A stretch of DNA of 34,890 bases, taken from NCBI RefSeq assembly GCF_009711045.1, contig NZ_WMJX01000027.1, positions 1 to 34,890 on the forward strand. The letters run 5' to 3'. This document shows, piece after piece, positions 26,914 to 34,890 of this stretch. Origin of the DNA: Myroides albus. GTDB lineage: Bacteria; Bacteroidota; Bacteroidia; Flavobacteriales; Flavobacteriaceae. The translations under genes were made by a program, and so were the position numbers. The notes beneath the pieces are model-generated. The model was not told where the DNA came from. It ran no database searches and saw only the letters and a program-made list of their open reading frames with translations. How positions within the stretch are numbered: position 1 is the stretch's first letter; every line of letters begins with the position of its first letter.

Positions 26914-27585
26914 CTAATACAAACGAGCTGATACAAAAACACCAATATTGTTATAATTATCCTTGTCTGGTCCATACCAATCAAAATTACTGGCCAAACC
27001 AAAATCAACTTCTTTATACGTTACTCCAGCTCTTAATTTGATATAACTACGAGCGTGGTCACCATTATCTGGTGTAAAACCATAAAGTCCTTGAAGTCGA
27101 TAATAGTACTTCCAGTTTGTATCAATCACAGGTTTGTACTCTACAAACAAAGCTGTTTCTTGTATAGGATTACTTTGCAAATCTATACGAGGATTAATAT
27201 TAAATGTATACTCTGCATTGGCTTTTGTATAAGATAAAGCTGCTGAAGCTCTAAGTCCAGTCACATCTGTATAGAAATATCCTCCCATAATGTCTAAACC
27301 TCTCACTACATTATAAGTTAAATACCCTTGACTCATTACATCATCAAAGTCTTTCTTGTCAAATTCCGCTACTAAATTAGAGACGCTAAAAAGTCCTAAC
27401 TTAGGTACAGATTCAAACTTTTTGTTAATTACAACTTCAAAAAAACCTCCGCGATTTCCCACTAATGACTCAAGTACTAAAGGTAAACTTCCCTTGGATA
27501 GCACAGGTGATTCTTGTGCTTTTACCCCTACTAAAGTAGATAACAACACTGCTATAACAGCTATAATTATTTTGCGTATAAACAT
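26914..27585 (-). CDS. Small outer-membrane beta-barrel protein, unknown function
   Basis: The 223-residue product has a signal peptide (MFIRKIIIAVIAVLLSTLVG, then VKAQ). It is rich in alternating strands ending in VSARLY, with aromatic residues spaced as in a beta-barrel (FVEYKPVIDTNWKYYYRLQG, YIKLRAGVTYKEVDFGLASN). The frame is open to 27624, but the ATG at 27585 directly starts the signal peptide. I do not recognise a specific family. It precedes yceI on the same strand with a 102-bp gap; a shared role is not implied, since yceI has its own promoter box. Confidence 0.75.
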   Translation of the reverse strand: MFIRKIIIAVIAVLLSTLVGVKAQESPVLSKGSLPLVLESLVGNRGGFFEVVINKKFESVPKLGLFSVSNLVAEFDKKDFDDVMSQGYLTYNVVRGLDIMGGYFYTDVTGLRASAALSYTKANAEYTFNINPRIDLQSNPIQETALFVEYKPVIDTNWKYYYRLQGLYGFTPDNGDHARSYIKLRAGVTYKEVDFGLASNFDWYGPDKDNYNNIGVFVSARLY

Positions 27586-27747
27586 AAGAGTTAGATATTT
27601 AGTTAATAACAATACAATACGCAAATATCTATCAAGAAAATATAGTTTCCAACGATTTTCTTATCACTTCTTCCTATTTACCCAGTTTTTGATCTTAAAA
27701 AAGTGAATTCTTTTTACATTCGAAATACATTATTTGATTCGTTTATT

Positions 27748-27781
27748 AAAAAAACAGGAGCTTACTTTTGCAAACTCCTGT
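27748..27781 (-). terminator. Intrinsic terminator of the thiamin operon
   Basis: On the minus strand, ACAGGAG (27781-27775) pairs with CTCCTGT (27760-27754) around a 14-nt loop, followed by a T-run. Confidence 0.8.
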
Positions 27782-27819
27782 CTTTTTACAATTTTATTAT
27801 TTATAGTGGTATGCGTTAA

Positions 27820-28629
27820 TTACCAGAAATCAACAAAATGATGAACTGGTCCATGTCCTTTTCCTATCTCGTATTCTGCTCCTGCTTGTATCACTCTTTC
27901 CATATAAGCTTTAGCCAGTCGCACGGCCTGATTCAAGCTTTCACCTTTAGCTAAGTAAGCAGCTAAAGCAGAGGAAAAAGTACAGCCTGTTCCATGGGTA
28001 TTGTTCGTGTAAATTCGAGGTGAACTCAACGCTAAGAGTTGATCAGTTTCGGCATTGTAAAACACATCAGTTAATACATCATCCGAAAGATGACCAGCTT
28101 TAAGTAAAACAGAAACCTGTCGATTCATGGATAATTCCCGTGCAAAATCAGGCAAATCTTCTTGTTTCTTTATACGTCTGTTAAGTAGTATTTCGGCCTC
28201 TGGAATATTAGGTGTAATAACCCTTACATAAGGAATTAACTCGTCTTTTAAAGTTTGTATAGCCTCGTCTTGTAAAAGTTTATCACCAGAGGTTGCAACC
28301 ATGACTGGATCCAAAACGATGTTGGTATAATTATATCCGATTAATGTATACCTAATAGCTATAATTAACTCTTTAGAATGCAACATTCCTATTTTTATAG
28401 CATCGCTTCCAATATCATCCAATACTGATTTTATCTGACCTGTAACAAAATCTACCGGAACAGGGTGTACACCAGTTACTCCCACTGTATTCTCATCTAC
28501 TACAGCTACAATAGCACTAGCACCATAACAGCCACAAGCTGAGAAAGTTTTTAAATCTGCTTGGATCCCCGCCCCACCACTGGGATCACTTCCTGCGATA
28601 GTCATCGCAATATGATATTTCTTTTTCAT
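27820..28629 (-). CDS. thiD: Hydroxymethylpyrimidine (phosphate) kinase
   Basis: The enzyme phosphorylates HMP to HMP-P and then HMP-PP for thiamin synthesis. The 269-residue ribokinase-like protein has TIAGSDPSGGAGIQADLKTF, LDPVMVATSGDKL, ITPNIPEAEILL and the anion-hole/catalytic-base block NNTHGTGCTFSSALAAYLAKG. It is last in the thiM-thiE-tenA-thiD operon, 12 bp after tenA, and is followed by a terminator. Confidence 0.96.
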   Translation of the reverse strand: MKKKYHIAMTIAGSDPSGGAGIQADLKTFSACGCYGASAIVAVVDENTVGVTGVHPVPVDFVTGQIKSVLDDIGSDAIKIGMLHSKELIIAIRYTLIGYNYTNIVLDPVMVATSGDKLLQDEAIQTLKDELIPYVRVITPNIPEAEILLNRRIKKQEDLPDFARELSMNRQVSVLLKAGHLSDDVLTDVFYNAETDQLLALSSPRIYTNNTHGTGCTFSSALAAYLAKGESLNQAVRLAKAYMERVIQAGAEYEIGKGHGPVHHFVDFW

Positions 28630-28641
28630 ACGTTTGCTTGA

Positions 28642-29295
28642 TTAAATTGGCCATTTCTCTAAACGATAAGCACTATCCCAAAAAATCCACTCCAGCTTAC
28701 TACACATCACAAAAGCAGCAGTCATTTCCTCTTGGCGCTGCCCGGTGGTTTGCTCTGCAATTTCATCGCAAATGCTAATGGCTTTTTTAACTGCTGATCC
28801 AAATTCTTCTCCCCCATAAGTATTAATCCAATCTTGATAGGGATTATCTGATGTAGTTTGGTTTTCCAAAATATAATCTCCCACCTCTTTATAAATCCAA
28901 AAACAAGGCAATACTGCAGCTAAAGCAACTTCCAAAGGAGCATGAGCAATTTGCCTTTCCAAGTAGTTGGTATATAACATACATCCAGGTGAGGCCTTTA
29001 GCTCCGATAAATCCTTTAGCTCTCCTACATAAGATTCATGTAGTATCTTCTCTACCATCATTGTGTCTTTAGCAAATCCCAAGAAGGCCTCTGTATGCTC
29101 CACTTTGTCAAGTTTTACAGCCAGAGCCGCCAGAACTTTGCCATAGCGAGCCAGATACAACGCATCTTGTTGAATATACTGTACAAATTTTTCTTTAGCT
29201 AAAGTCCCCTGCATCAACTCAGTGATAAATGGCATACTAAAAATTGCTTGATTAACCTCTTGGCTTGCTTGCCAAGCTCTTTCACTCCATTTCAT
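28642..29295 (-). CDS. tenA: Aminopyrimidine aminohydrolase (TenA/thiaminase II family)
   Basis: The enzyme releases HMP from thiamin breakdown products such as aminomethylpyrimidine, feeding salvage. The 217-residue all-helical protein keeps the active-site cysteine in ALPCFWIYKEVG, a conserved Tyr/Asp set around QQDALYLARYGKVLA, and the C-terminal SKLEWIFWDSAYRLEKWPI with the catalytic glutamate. It sits 2 bp after thiE and upstream of thiD under the TPP riboswitch, which supports a salvage rather than degradative role. Confidence 0.94.
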   Translation of the reverse strand: MKWSERAWQASQEVNQAIFSMPFITELMQGTLAKEKFVQYIQQDALYLARYGKVLAALAVKLDKVEHTEAFLGFAKDTMMVEKILHESYVGELKDLSELKASPGCMLYTNYLERQIAHAPLEVALAAVLPCFWIYKEVGDYILENQTTSDNPYQDWINTYGGEEFGSAVKKAISICDEIAEQTTGQRQEEMTAAFVMCSKLEWIFWDSAYRLEKWPI

Positions 29296-29297
29296 AA

Positions 29298-29939
29298 TTA
29301 CATATTGTTTTTTGTTTGTTTGACTATATTTAAAAGTTCCGCAGCTGCTAATTTGGGTTTATCTGCTGAAATGATTGCCGAAACAAGTGAAATACCATCA
29401 GCTCCAGCATGTATTACTTGCTCTGCATTACTGACATTGATTCCTCCAATTCCCACACTTAAGTGTTTTGATTTTCTTGAAAAATCCCTTACCCCTTCAA
29501 TTCCAATTGCCTTTGACGTATCTTTCTTTGTAGTAGTATCAAATACAGGAGAAAGTCCAATATAATCAACATCTAAAGTATTGGCATATTCAAGCTGCTG
29601 AGCATTAGAAACAGATAGGCCTATGATTTTATCTGGTCCCAACAATCTTCTAACTACTTGATAAGGCATATCTGATTGACCAATGTGTACCCCTTGCGCA
29701 TCACAAGCTAAAGCTATATCTACGCGATCATTGATAATCAAAGGAACATCATACGGTTTTAAACACTCTTTGAGTCTTACTGCTATATTGTAAAATTGTT
29801 TTGTATCACATTGTTTTTCTCTGAGTTGCACTATAGTTACTCCTCCTTGAACAGCTTGCTCGACAATATCCACAATATCTCTACCTAAAGCACATTCCCT
29901 GTCTGTCACCAAATAAAGACTTAAATCCAATTGCCTCAT
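29298..29939 (-). CDS. thiE: Thiamin-phosphate synthase
   Basis: The enzyme joins HMP-PP and thiazole phosphate to make thiamin phosphate. The 213-residue TIM barrel shows LYLVTDRE, GGVTIVQLREKQ, PLIINDRVDIAL, DAQGVHIGQSDMP, DYIGLSPVFDTTTKKD and SVGIGGINVSNAEQV. Its start overlaps the thiM stop by 4 bp, indicating coupled translation, and it precedes tenA by 2 bp. Confidence 0.96.
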   Translation of the reverse strand: MRQLDLSLYLVTDRECALGRDIVDIVEQAVQGGVTIVQLREKQCDTKQFYNIAVRLKECLKPYDVPLIINDRVDIALACDAQGVHIGQSDMPYQVVRRLLGPDKIIGLSVSNAQQLEYANTLDVDYIGLSPVFDTTTKKDTSKAIGIEGVRDFSRKSKHLSVGIGGINVSNAEQVIHAGADGISLVSAIISADKPKLAAAELLNIVKQTKNNM

Positions 29940-30733
29940 GCCTTGAAATACATTTTAATTATTGCCTGATCTATCTTGTAAAGTTCATCTAAGAAATTCA
30001 CTTGCATACTACCATTACCACTAGCATTTGCTGCTGCGAGTTCCCCTGCAATCCCCATAACAACCATTGCGTTGTAAGCGGCCTTTAACACATCATTATT
30101 CACAGCTACAAATGCACCTATAAGAGCAGTAGCTGAACACCCCATACCAGTTACTCGCTGCATGAGCGTATGACCGTTTTTTACTTCTAAGATTTCTTTA
30201 CCATCTGTGATATAGTCAATCTCTCCGCTTACCACAACCACACAAGCGTATGACTTCGCCAACTGCTTTGCCAAATCAATAGCACTATCAGATGATACTG
30301 TGCTATCAACGCCTTTTGTCTTGGTATTAACTTTGGCCAAAGCCATGATTTCAGAGGCATTTCCCCTTATAATAGTAGGTTTACATTGTTGCAATATTTG
30401 CTCTGCCACTGTATTTCGATATGCAGTAGCTCCAACGCCAACAGGATCAAATACAATAGGCGTATTTAATTGTTTTGCTTTATTTGCTGCCAACAACATT
30501 GCCTTTACTTTACTGGAATCTAAAGTTCCAATATTTAGAACAAGTGCAGAAGCAATACTTACCATGTCCTCCACTTCCTCTATTGCATGAGCCATCACAG
30601 GTGATGCCCCAATTGCAAGTAAGGCATTAGCTGTATTGTTCATCACTACATCATTGGTAATATTGTGTACCAATGGAGAGTGTTTTCTTACTTTATCTAA
30701 GTCTTCGATAAGACTACTTAATTGTGCATTCAT
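29936..30733 (-). CDS. thiM: Hydroxyethylthiazole kinase
   Basis: The enzyme phosphorylates salvaged hydroxyethylthiazole. The protein of about 265 residues carries HSPLVHNITNDVVMNNTANA, VFDPVGVGATAYRN, IIRGNASEIMALA and the phosphate-binding RVTGMGCSATALIGAF. I set the start at the ATG at 30733: the longer frame to 30778 runs through the riboswitch terminator and cannot be translated from a terminated leader. It is the first gene of the thiamin operon, directly behind the terminator. Confidence 0.94.
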   Translation of the reverse strand: MNAQLSSLIEDLDKVRKHSPLVHNITNDVVMNNTANALLAIGASPVMAHAIEEVEDMVSIASALVLNIGTLDSSKVKAMLLAANKAKQLNTPIVFDPVGVGATAYRNTVAEQILQQCKPTIIRGNASEIMALAKVNTKTKGVDSTVSSDSAIDLAKQLAKSYACVVVVSGEIDYITDGKEILEVKNGHTLMQRVTGMGCSATALIGAFVAVNNDVLKAAYNAMVVMGIAGELAAANASGNGSMQVNFLDELYKIDQAIIKMYFKA

Positions 30734-30757
30734 ATTTAATTGTGTTTGATTAATAAC

Positions 30758-30792
30758 AAAAAAAAGACCGCTTTGCATCGTGCAAAACGGTC
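30758..30792 (-). terminator. Expression-platform terminator of the TPP riboswitch
   Basis: On the minus strand, GACCGTTTTGC (30792-30782) pairs with GCAAAGCGGTC (30776-30766), including one G-U pair, and is followed by an eight-T run and then the thiM start. This supports control by premature termination when TPP binds. Confidence 0.9.
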
Positions 30793-30857
30793 TTATGGTA
30801 TATAATAACGTCTATCTATAAGTATAATACCCTTATAGCTTGTCTTTTTTATAGTAC

Positions 30858-30938
30858 AATCCGTTTCCCTCCGATGTCAATTACAACATATCAGGTTATA
30901 GGGTATAATCTCAGCTTTTTAAAGCACCCCTAACAGTC
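30858..30938 (-). promoter_or_regulatory. TPP riboswitch (THI element)
   Basis: The minus strand shows the conserved pieces in order: GGGGTGC (30930-30924), CTGAGA (30914-30909), ACCCT (30904-30900), ACCTGAT (30896-30890) and the closing CGGAGGGA (30873-30866). These are the aptamer elements that bind thiamin pyrophosphate. It sits between a promoter box and an intrinsic terminator ahead of thiM, so high TPP should shut off thiM-thiE-tenA-thiD. Confidence 0.95.
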
Positions 30939-30944
30939 TTGCTA

Positions 30945-30952
30945 CAAACATA
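30945..30952 (-). promoter_or_regulatory. Promoter -7 box of the thiamin operon
   Basis: TATGTTTG matches TAnnTTTG and predicts a transcription start near 30938, exactly where the riboswitch aptamer begins. Confidence 0.7.
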
Positions 30953-30979
30953 CAGTTAAAATTGAACACATGCTAATTT

Positions 30980-32145
30980 TTAACCATTAACACCCCCTTT
31001 AATAAATCGCTTGAAATATTGGTAACAAGCAATCAGAACTATTACACCGTTAATCAGCATCAAGATATAAATACCAAACCACTGCAATAGTAGCCCACCA
31101 AGTAAGGCCCCTAAACCTATAGCTCCATTAAAACAAGACACATAAATTGCAACGGCATTACCTGCCTCTTGTTTTGCAAGTTTTATTACAAGTGCCTGAA
31201 AACAAACAATTAAACTCGAAACACAACCTCCCCATATTACAAACAAAGGGTATAATACAAGGGTATATCCTTTGATTCCAAATACACTAAAGAGCAATAA
31301 ACACATAGCTGTTAAAGCAATGGCGTACAACACAATTTTAGACAAATACTCTTCAATGTAGCGCGTGAGTAACGTATTGGATAAAAAACCTGCTACTCCA
31401 AAACACAACAAAAGTAAAGAAACACTTGATTCCTCCAATGCCAATGTATTTGCAAGCCATGGCTGAACAAATGAGTAAATAGAGAAATGGGCTGTGATAC
31501 AACACACACTTATTAATAAGATTGCTACTACATCTTTATTCTCAAATGTCTTCTTAAACAAAGCAAAGCCTTTTGATGAACTATGTTCTCTTAAGGTAGG
31601 AACAAAAACTAATAGCAATATACCACACGCAAAAGCTGATAAACTCAAAATATTATAAATAGTTTGCCACAAAAGATAAGTACTTAAAAAATTGACAATA
31701 ACTATACAGAAAGCACTGGCAAAAGACACTCCTAAAAAAGCGATTGCTGTGGCTTTTGCTTTGACTTCATCCTTGACAATACTCGTAGCTGTAATAGCCA
31801 AGAAAGCTAAAAAGCTCCATTGGCTATTCCTCCTATAACCCGTGCTAAATACAAATAGAAGGTGTGATCTGCTATAGAAGTTATATAATTAGCCAAAGCA
31901 ATCAAACCCAATAATACTGCCAACAATACTCTGCGATTTATCCCTGCCAAAAACATTGGAGTCACAAGAGCTACCAAAGTTCCTATCCAAGCATATATAG
32001 TCACACTTACTCCTATTTCGGATTCACTTGCCCCTAAGGATTCTCCCATTAATGACATAACCCCCAAAGGGGCAAACTCAGTACTAACGATAATAAATGC
32101 ACTAAAAGACAATAAAAATAAGGTGATGTAGTTTCTAACTCCCAT
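30980..32145 (-). pseudogene. MFS drug/sugar efflux transporter, frameshifted
   Basis: Two minus-strand frames join to one 12-segment MFS transporter of about 388 residues. The first (32145-31807) carries helices 1-3 with the motif-A-like AGINRRVLLAV and ends at RVIGGIANGAF. The second (to 30980) continues ITATSIVKDEVKAKATAIAF. Homologous efflux proteins (SotB/YdhP-like) have F-W-S at the junction. Here a TAG stop appears after a five-T run and the frame changes by one base. It is either an authentic inactivating mutation or a sequencing error. It follows an AraC-type regulator, with 65 bp between them. The start at 32145 (MGVRNYITLF) is preferred over the upstream frame to 32199. Confidence 0.85.
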
Positions 32146-32163
32146 TTGTTTAATATTTACGGG

Positions 32164-32171
32164 CAAAACTA
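32164..32171 (-). promoter_or_regulatory. Candidate -7 box for the MFS gene
   Basis: TAGTTTTG on the minus strand lies 18 bp before the start at 32145. A CAA (minus TTG) at 32197-32199 is 25 bp further upstream, longer than the usual spacing. Confidence 0.35.
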
Positions 32172-32210
32172 CTAAGTACAGTAAGGGGAAAATTGTCAAA
32201 ATAGGTAAAC

Positions 32211-33041
32211 CTATTGTATAAACTGGTTTTGATAAGCTTTTCGAAAATCCAAAGGGGACATTCCCACTTGTTTTTGAAAGACTTTATTAAAATGAGCCAC
32301 ATCCTTAAACCCAAGTTCAAACGCAATCTCTTTGATAAGTAAATCGTTTGTGTACAAGAGACGTTTGGCCTCCAAAATAATGCGATTGTAAATAAACTGC
32401 TTTAAACTCACACCTGTATGTTCGAGCATCACCTTATTCAAAGTCCTTTGATTCACTGCTAAGTGATTGCTGTAAAAAGACAGTTGTTTTTGTGTTTTGT
32501 AATTTTTATCCACTAATTTTAGTACAAAATCAACCAATGTTTTATCTAAAACTTGATTTTCGAATTCTCTTGATACAAAAACATCTGTTATGTGAACAAA
32601 TAATGCTTTAAAGTAAAAGCTTAGCAAATCTCCTCTACGCTTATCACTGTACTCCTGTTCAATTAATTGCACTAACAGTTCCAAGTGATTTTTTAATACA
32701 TCACTTAAAATAGCACAAAAGTAGTTAGCAGAAAAACAAAATGGATGAGCAGCTCCTAACAAATCAATAAAATACTCTTTGGAGAACTGAAAAACATATC
32801 CCTTGACTTTAACCTTATCAAATTTGTGAACTTGATTAGGAGTCAGAAGTAAAACTGTATCAGTAACTAAGGCAAGTTCACTTGATTCAACATAATGTAG
32901 CCCCTGTGATTCTATATCAGTAAACCATAGAAACTCAAAGTAATTATGCCTGTGAAAATCACAAACTTCTTGAACCTTTATATTTTCTAATCGACCTACA
33001 AAAAAAGGAATTTGTATCGGAAGGTTTACACTTTCTATCAT
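32211..33041 (-). CDS. AraC-family transcriptional regulator
   Basis: The 276-residue protein has an N-terminal cupin-like sensing half (CDFHRHNYFEFLWF near residue 28, LLLTPNQVHKF) and a C-terminal double helix-turn-helix: LAVNQRTLNKVMLEHTGVSL, then DLLIKEIAFELGFKDVAHFN and VGMSPLDFRKAY. I set the start at the ATG at 33041; an upstream GTG at 33065 adds eight residues. It lies directly upstream of, and in the same direction as, the MFS exporter, and probably controls it. The inducer is unknown. Confidence 0.93.
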   Translation of the reverse strand: MIESVNLPIQIPFFVGRLENIKVQEVCDFHRHNYFEFLWFTDIESQGLHYVESSELALVTDTVLLLTPNQVHKFDKVKVKGYVFQFSKEYFIDLLGAAHPFCFSANYFCAILSDVLKNHLELLVQLIEQEYSDKRRGDLLSFYFKALFVHITDVFVSREFENQVLDKTLVDFVLKLVDKNYKTQKQLSFYSNHLAVNQRTLNKVMLEHTGVSLKQFIYNRIILEAKRLLYTNDLLIKEIAFELGFKDVAHFNKVFQKQVGMSPLDFRKAYQNQFIQ

Positions 33042-33301
33042 TGAAATTAGCTTGAACAAAGTCACTTTGACCTACTCACTTATAAAAAACTAAATTACTA
33101 AAAAATCAACGAACCATAGTTACATCCCTGATAAAAGCTAAATAATAGCTTGAAGTCAATACAATAACAAAGAAGTAAAGATGATATAAGAAAATAGAAA
33201 TACTACTTACAAACAACTAAAATAAAGCCACTTGGGCCTTTATCTGAAAGAATCAATTGTGTTCTCTAAAGATAAAATTACTGTAATTGATGAAACTTTC
33301 A

Positions 33302-33423
33302 AAGCACATTTCAGTGCTTAGCTTGCACTTTTTTGGGGATTACTTCGGTATTCCTAGGGGTTTTCTCGCCCAGAAGGCCTTTTTCTCGAAGAAAGGTGCA
33401 AGAAGGGTGCAAGCAAACCGAAG
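33302..33423. other. Self-complementary GC-richer island, possible ncRNA or repeat remnant
   Basis: Three complementary pairs are exact: AAGCAC (33302-33307) with GTGCTT (33314-33319); GCTTGCAC (33321-33328) with GTGCAAGC (33407-33414); CTTCGGT (33343-33349) with ACCGAAG (33417-33423). The last two are interleaved, so they would form either alternative stems or a pseudoknot. GGTGCAAG occurs twice (33395-33402, 33406-33413). Base composition differs sharply from the A/T-rich flanks. It could be a structured RNA, a dispersed repeat copy or a mobile-element scar. Confidence 0.4.
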
Positions 33424-33929
33424 CAAAGCCATTGTTAAATTACTCGGAAATGTAAATAAGCAACAGATTCTCTTTACACCTATTTTTACAGCTAATAATG
33501 TTATGTTTTGCCATTTCTTTCTCTAATGTGTATTTATTCTACTACCTAAGTCAATATAAATAAAGAAACACTAACGAGCTATATCTCTTGAACTGTTCTT
33601 GAAAAAGGGAGTAAAACTAATTGTCAAAATCAAAAAGAATAGAGACAATGTAATGTTACTATTAATCAACACAGTACATAAAAAGAAAACATTGCTTAGT
33701 GAAACGTCACAGAGGTGAACTAGTAATCTTGTCTCAAGTAGAACAGACAAGCCTATGTAAATTCAATACATATTATCTAAGTTATCATTGATAAAAAGGA
33801 CTAATAGCATAAGTCTTATTTACGTTAATATTGCTTAAAACAAATTGTTCAATAGAAATAATTATACACAGATAAGAGCAAAAACATAGTTATCAATTAC
33901 CATAATTATTAAAAATTATTAAAAACAAG

Positions 33930-33937
33930 TATCTTTA
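33930..33937 (+). promoter_or_regulatory. Candidate -7 box for the 33958 lipoprotein gene
   Basis: TATCTTTA differs from TAnnTTTG only in the last base and lies 20 bp before the ATG. Confidence 0.35.
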
Positions 33938-33957
33938 CAATCATAAAAAAAACAAAT

Positions 33958-34839
33958 ATGAAAAAGTTCTTAAAGCCAACTGTGCTTTCATTGATCGCAT
34001 TAGCTATTCTTAGCTGTTCTTCAGATGACAATAAGTCAAATGATGATTTTATTACTCAAGATATCACGGTTCTTCGCTCGATACATGATAGTAATTACTA
34101 CAAAATTAAAGGTGAAAGTGAGTTTAAGTTAGTATCAACTAACCTTATTGAGTACAACTATAACGATATTGCACAGTTAAAAAATATACTTTCAACTGAT
34201 ACTAAAATGAAAGTTGAAGGAGATAAAAAACAAGAAACTAAAGACATCATCGAAGATGAAATACAATATGGAGAAAACGGCAAAATTAAATCTATAAAAA
34301 CTACAAATAAAACCGAAGGTGAGATTATTTCTGAAATTGTATTTGAATATGATGAAAATAACAGAATAATTAAAAGCTTTGATAAGGTAGATAAGATTAC
34401 AGAGGTTTTCGAGTATAACACTGAAAACTTACCTGTAAAGTCAATAATTTCTCAAGAAGGAAATCCTACATCAGACATAAATGTGTACAAATATGAAAAT
34501 GGCAACTTAATTTCTGCAGAAAAACTACAATCAAAAGAGGATGAAAAAGACATCACTTACTTTGAATACGATAATTATAATAGTCCTTTTAAAGATATGT
34601 CTGTAAATAACTTTTCATTTGAACATGACTATGTTGATGGATTGAGCTATGCTTATACTGTTAAAAACAATATTTTAGCTTATCATTCTGAATATAATAA
34701 AGATAAGGTAGAGATTAAATATAATTACAATCAACAAAATTACCCTATTCAAGCAGAAACAATTGAAGTTGAACCAAGTGGCAATGAGTTTAAAACCATA
34801 ACAAAATATACCTATCAAACCATAACAGTTATTAAGTAG
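33958..34839 (+). CDS. Lipoprotein with YD-like repeats, unknown function
   Basis: The 293-residue protein has a lipoprotein signal: MKKFLKPTVLSLIALAILSC, cysteine at residue 20, followed by SSDD, the flavobacterial surface-export tag. From about residue 105 it contains degenerate repeats of the form EYDENNRIIKS, EYNTENLPVKS, KYENGNLISAE, YEYDN-like and YNYNQQNYPIQ, resembling the YD/RHS-type beta repeat seen in many Bacteroidota lipoproteins. It is the only gene on its strand in this end of the window and has no visible operon partner. I cannot assign a function. Confidence 0.8.
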   Translation: MKKFLKPTVLSLIALAILSCSSDDNKSNDDFITQDITVLRSIHDSNYYKIKGESEFKLVSTNLIEYNYNDIAQLKNILSTDTKMKVEGDKKQETKDIIEDEIQYGENGKIKSIKTTNKTEGEIISEIVFEYDENNRIIKSFDKVDKITEVFEYNTENLPVKSIISQEGNPTSDINVYKYENGNLISAEKLQSKEDEKDITYFEYDNYNSPFKDMSVNNFSFEHDYVDGLSYAYTVKNNILAYHSEYNKDKVEIKYNYNQQNYPIQAETIEVEPSGNEFKTITKYTYQTITVIK

Positions 34840-34852
34840 ATTACCAAACTTT

Positions 34853-34890
34853 AAAAGAGGCTGTCTAAAAAGCCTAAAAAACAAAACCCC
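34853..34890 (+). other. Possible terminator arm or IS end at the window edge
   Basis: GAGGCTGTCTAAAAAGCC is followed by an A-rich tract and four C at the window end. The same sort of string begins many Bacteroidota intrinsic terminators and some IS terminal repeats. Here AGGCT and AGCCT can pair weakly. The window stops before the matching arm. Confidence 0.3.

Larger units (their letters stand above)
33066..33957. other. Non-coding region with a GC-richer structured island
   Basis: No convincing gene was found. A self-complementary island lies at 33302-33423 and is described separately. A small terminator-like hairpin (AAAGCC/GGCCTTT with one bulged base) is near 33226-33243. A short frame at 33290-33526 runs through the island, but I cannot support it as a gene. 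I see nothing recognisable in 33530-33920. Confidence 0.5.

Noticed and set aside
30734..30778. N-terminal extension of ThiM
   Set aside because: It would be encoded within the riboswitch terminator hairpin; the ATG at 30733 begins the conserved protein.
30980..32199. Two separate MFS genes
   Set aside because: The two frames are the N- and C-terminal parts of one transporter; the second begins only at an internal TTG in the middle of a conserved block.
33290..33526. Plus-strand 78-codon frame
   Set aside because: The frame follows a structured, repeat-rich island; the protein has no recognisable domain and the reading may be incidental. Kept only as a structural finding.
1..34890. CRISPR array, tRNA or rRNA genes, replication origin
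   Set aside because: No regularly spaced repeats, cloverleaf or rRNA-like stretches were seen on either strand by eye.

Overview
The window is AT-rich, with intergenic DNA close to pure A/T. It carries several Bacteroidota traits: TAnnTTTG-type -7 promoter boxes, lipoproteins with a Cys-Ser-Ser-Asp-Asp export signal, a TonB-dependent receptor with a carboxypeptidase-regulatory-like N-terminal domain, and Bacteroidota-type conjugation genes (traE/F/G). Gene content (type II asparaginase, aspartase, DcuB, FdtA/FdtB-type sugar genes) fits the Flavobacteriia. A Myroides-like organism is a guess that I cannot confirm from sequence alone.

Layout. 1-2595 (minus): traE, traF and a traG cut short after its Walker A half, probably the decayed edge of an integrative conjugative element. 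2596-3564: non-coding, with a perfect inverted repeat just before traE and a possible small RNA or attenuated leader. 3565-4467 (plus): an orphan DUF4299-like gene. 4621-10363 (minus): a lipoprotein (DUF4876-like), a TonB-dependent receptor and a second beta-barrel (DUF6850-like). This looks like an uncharacterised uptake system, and its intercistronic gap holds two hairpins. 10721-11671 (plus): two cold-shock-domain genes behind a roughly 300-nt structured leader. 11773-20002 (minus): a surface-glycan cluster, rmlB, rmlA, two FdtA-like ketoisomerases, a hexapeptide acetyltransferase, an FdtB-like aminotransferase, a WzxE-like flippase, a glycosyltransferase and wecB. It should make a dTDP-3-acetamido-3,6-dideoxyhexose and UDP-ManNAc.

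20363-25645 (minus): aspA, periplasmic asparaginase, dcuB and an OprO/P-like porin, a pathway from asparagine to aspartate to fumarate plus ammonia with dicarboxylate exchange. 26183-27585 (minus): a YceI protein and a small outer-membrane barrel. 27748-30952 (minus): a thiamin salvage operon, thiM-thiE-tenA-thiD, under a complete TPP riboswitch with its own terminator. 30980-33041 (minus): an AraC regulator followed by a frameshifted MFS exporter. 33066-33957: non-coding, with a GC-richer, strongly self-complementary island. 33958-34839 (plus): a repeat-containing lipoprotein. The last bases resemble the start of a terminator or an IS end.

The leads I consider strongest are the structured cold-shock leader, the lipoprotein/TonB receptor/beta-barrel trio with its intercistronic hairpins, the tandem ketoisomerases of which one has lost a motif histidine, and the candidate small RNA upstream of traE.
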